The notes below the pieces were generated by a model. That model was not told the DNA's origin. It made no database searches and worked only from the letters and a program-made list of their open reading frames with translations. From Alcanivoracaceae bacterium (lineage in GTDB: Bacteria; Pseudomonadota; Gammaproteobacteria; Pseudomonadales; Alcanivoracaceae): a DNA stretch of 64,000 nt. Below, piece by piece: positions 63,457 to 64,000 of the stretch (positions are counted from its first letter, which is position 1; the number at the start of each line of letters is the position of its first letter). The translations under genes and the position numbers were made by a program. The stretch lies in the NCBI GenBank assembly GCA_002706085.1, contig PAJO01000062.1, positions 62,001-126,000 on the forward strand, in the 5' to 3' direction.

Positions 63457-64000
63457 TCAAAATTCGATGCGGGTGCCTACCGTGAGATTGCGACCCGGTT
63501 CCGGCACGGTGCTGGCCAGGAAGGAGGCGTGATTGAATACCTCTTCGCCAAGCAGGTTGTTGCCCCGCACAAAGAAGGTGTAACGCTGGTCACCCCGCAG
63601 GCGGTAGCTGAGGGTGGCGTTCACCATGTCGTAGGAGGGGGTCGTTTCCTCGAAGCCTGCGATCTGGTCCTGGGCAAAGCTGCGGTAGAATTCGAGCTCG
63701 CCGTCGAAGTGCCCCACATAGGTATTTAGGCGGGTGCCCAGTCGCTTGGCGGGAATGCGTGGCAGGTAGCCGCCATCATCGAAGGTGGCGCGGACCATGT
63801 CGCCGAACACGGTGACGCCCAGCGGCTCAATGCCGTAGTAACTCACTGAGGCTTCTGCGCCGGTAAAGGTGGCATCGCGCTGGCTGTACTTGATCAGCCG
63901 GAAGTCTTCCTGCTGGTCCAGAGTACGGGCATAGATGTAATTGTTGATCCGGTTCTCAAACACGCCCAGATCAAACAGCCAGTCGCCTTCTGTTTTACGC
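63457..64000 (-). CDS. TonB-dependent receptor, ZnuD-like (5' part outside window)
   Basis: Only the last ~180 residues are in the window and the frame is open to the right edge. It shows outer-membrane barrel strands and the receptor ending FFVRGNNLLGEEVFNHASFLASTVPEPGRNLTVGTRIEF with C-terminal Phe. The NNLL...V..HASFL...VP..GRN pattern is characteristic of ZnuD zinc receptors. It is upstream of the AztD-like gene in the same direction. Confidence 0.82.
   Translation of the reverse strand, partial: RKTEGDWLFDLGVFENRINNYIYARTLDQQEDFRLIKYSQRDATFTGAEASVSYYGIEPLGVTVFGDMVRATFDDGGYLPRIPAKRLGTRLNTYVGHFDGELEFYRSFAQDQIAGFEETTPSYDMVNATLSYRLRGDQRYTFFVRGNNLLGEEVFNHASFLASTVPEPGRNLTVGTRIEF

Overview
The window is GC-rich, densely packed Gammaproteobacterial chromosome, and its gene content fits a marine hydrocarbon-degrading lineage such as Alcanivorax or a close relative. 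The grounds are an ectRABC osmolyte operon, a glyA-nrdR-ribD-ribE-ribBA-ribH-nusB-thiL-pgpA block, Gram-negative porins and TonB parts, a CrbS/CrbR-type acetate-sensing cluster, and an AlkS/MalT-sized LuxR regulator next to a GMC oxidoreductase. The species assignment is inference; no rRNA or tRNA gene is visible.

Layout. 0-5 kb (all minus strand): a membrane-FAD disulfide reductase fusion (cut by the window edge) behind an ArsM-type methyltransferase, then an anti-sigma/ECF sigma/PilZ operon and ettA. 5-13.3 kb (plus): two very large Gly-rich lipoproteins flanking a predicted outer-membrane protein. 13.5-21.8 kb (plus): glyA, a four-helix-bundle islet, nrdR and the riboflavin/nusB/thiL/pgpA block, with nearly every gap in the first part filled by long imperfect inverted repeats. 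22-26.3 kb: a diguanylate cyclase facing dxs-ispA-xseB (isoprenoid precursors). 27-30.3 kb: porin, dusC and a metallo-beta-lactamase-fold protein whose 3' end overlaps dusC. 30.6-39.8 kb: DUF4212/symporter pair, DUF294 protein, exonuclease and the SSS-histidine kinase CrbS, convergent with its response regulator CrbR; this looks like one acetate uptake and signalling unit, followed by a DcaP-type porin. 41.7-47.8 kb: ectR-ectA-ectB-ectC divergent from a TRAP permease pair, whose TeaA-like binding protein converges on it; together they plausibly make and recover ectoine. 48-58.8 kb: TPR protein, folE2, GMC oxidoreductase with a Tat partner, a large LuxR regulator and an alpha-dioxygenase/animal-type haem peroxidase. 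58.9-60.3 kb: an IS110-family element inside a REP-like palindrome. 60.4-64 kb: small accessory genes, a beta-barrel protein, then an AztD-like zinc lipoprotein and the end of a ZnuD-like TonB receptor.

The most striking observation is the IS110 element. Its exact ends can be read by comparison with an uninterrupted copy of the same repeat at 41.46 kb. The non-coding stretch upstream of its transposase folds by hand into a 5' hairpin plus two internal-loop stem-loops. The first loop carries short sequences matching both sides of the occupied target, and the second carries one matching the element's own end. This is the architecture expected of a bridge RNA. Second in interest is a set of mutually unrelated intergenic inverted repeats built from iterated short words, found in at least five gaps.
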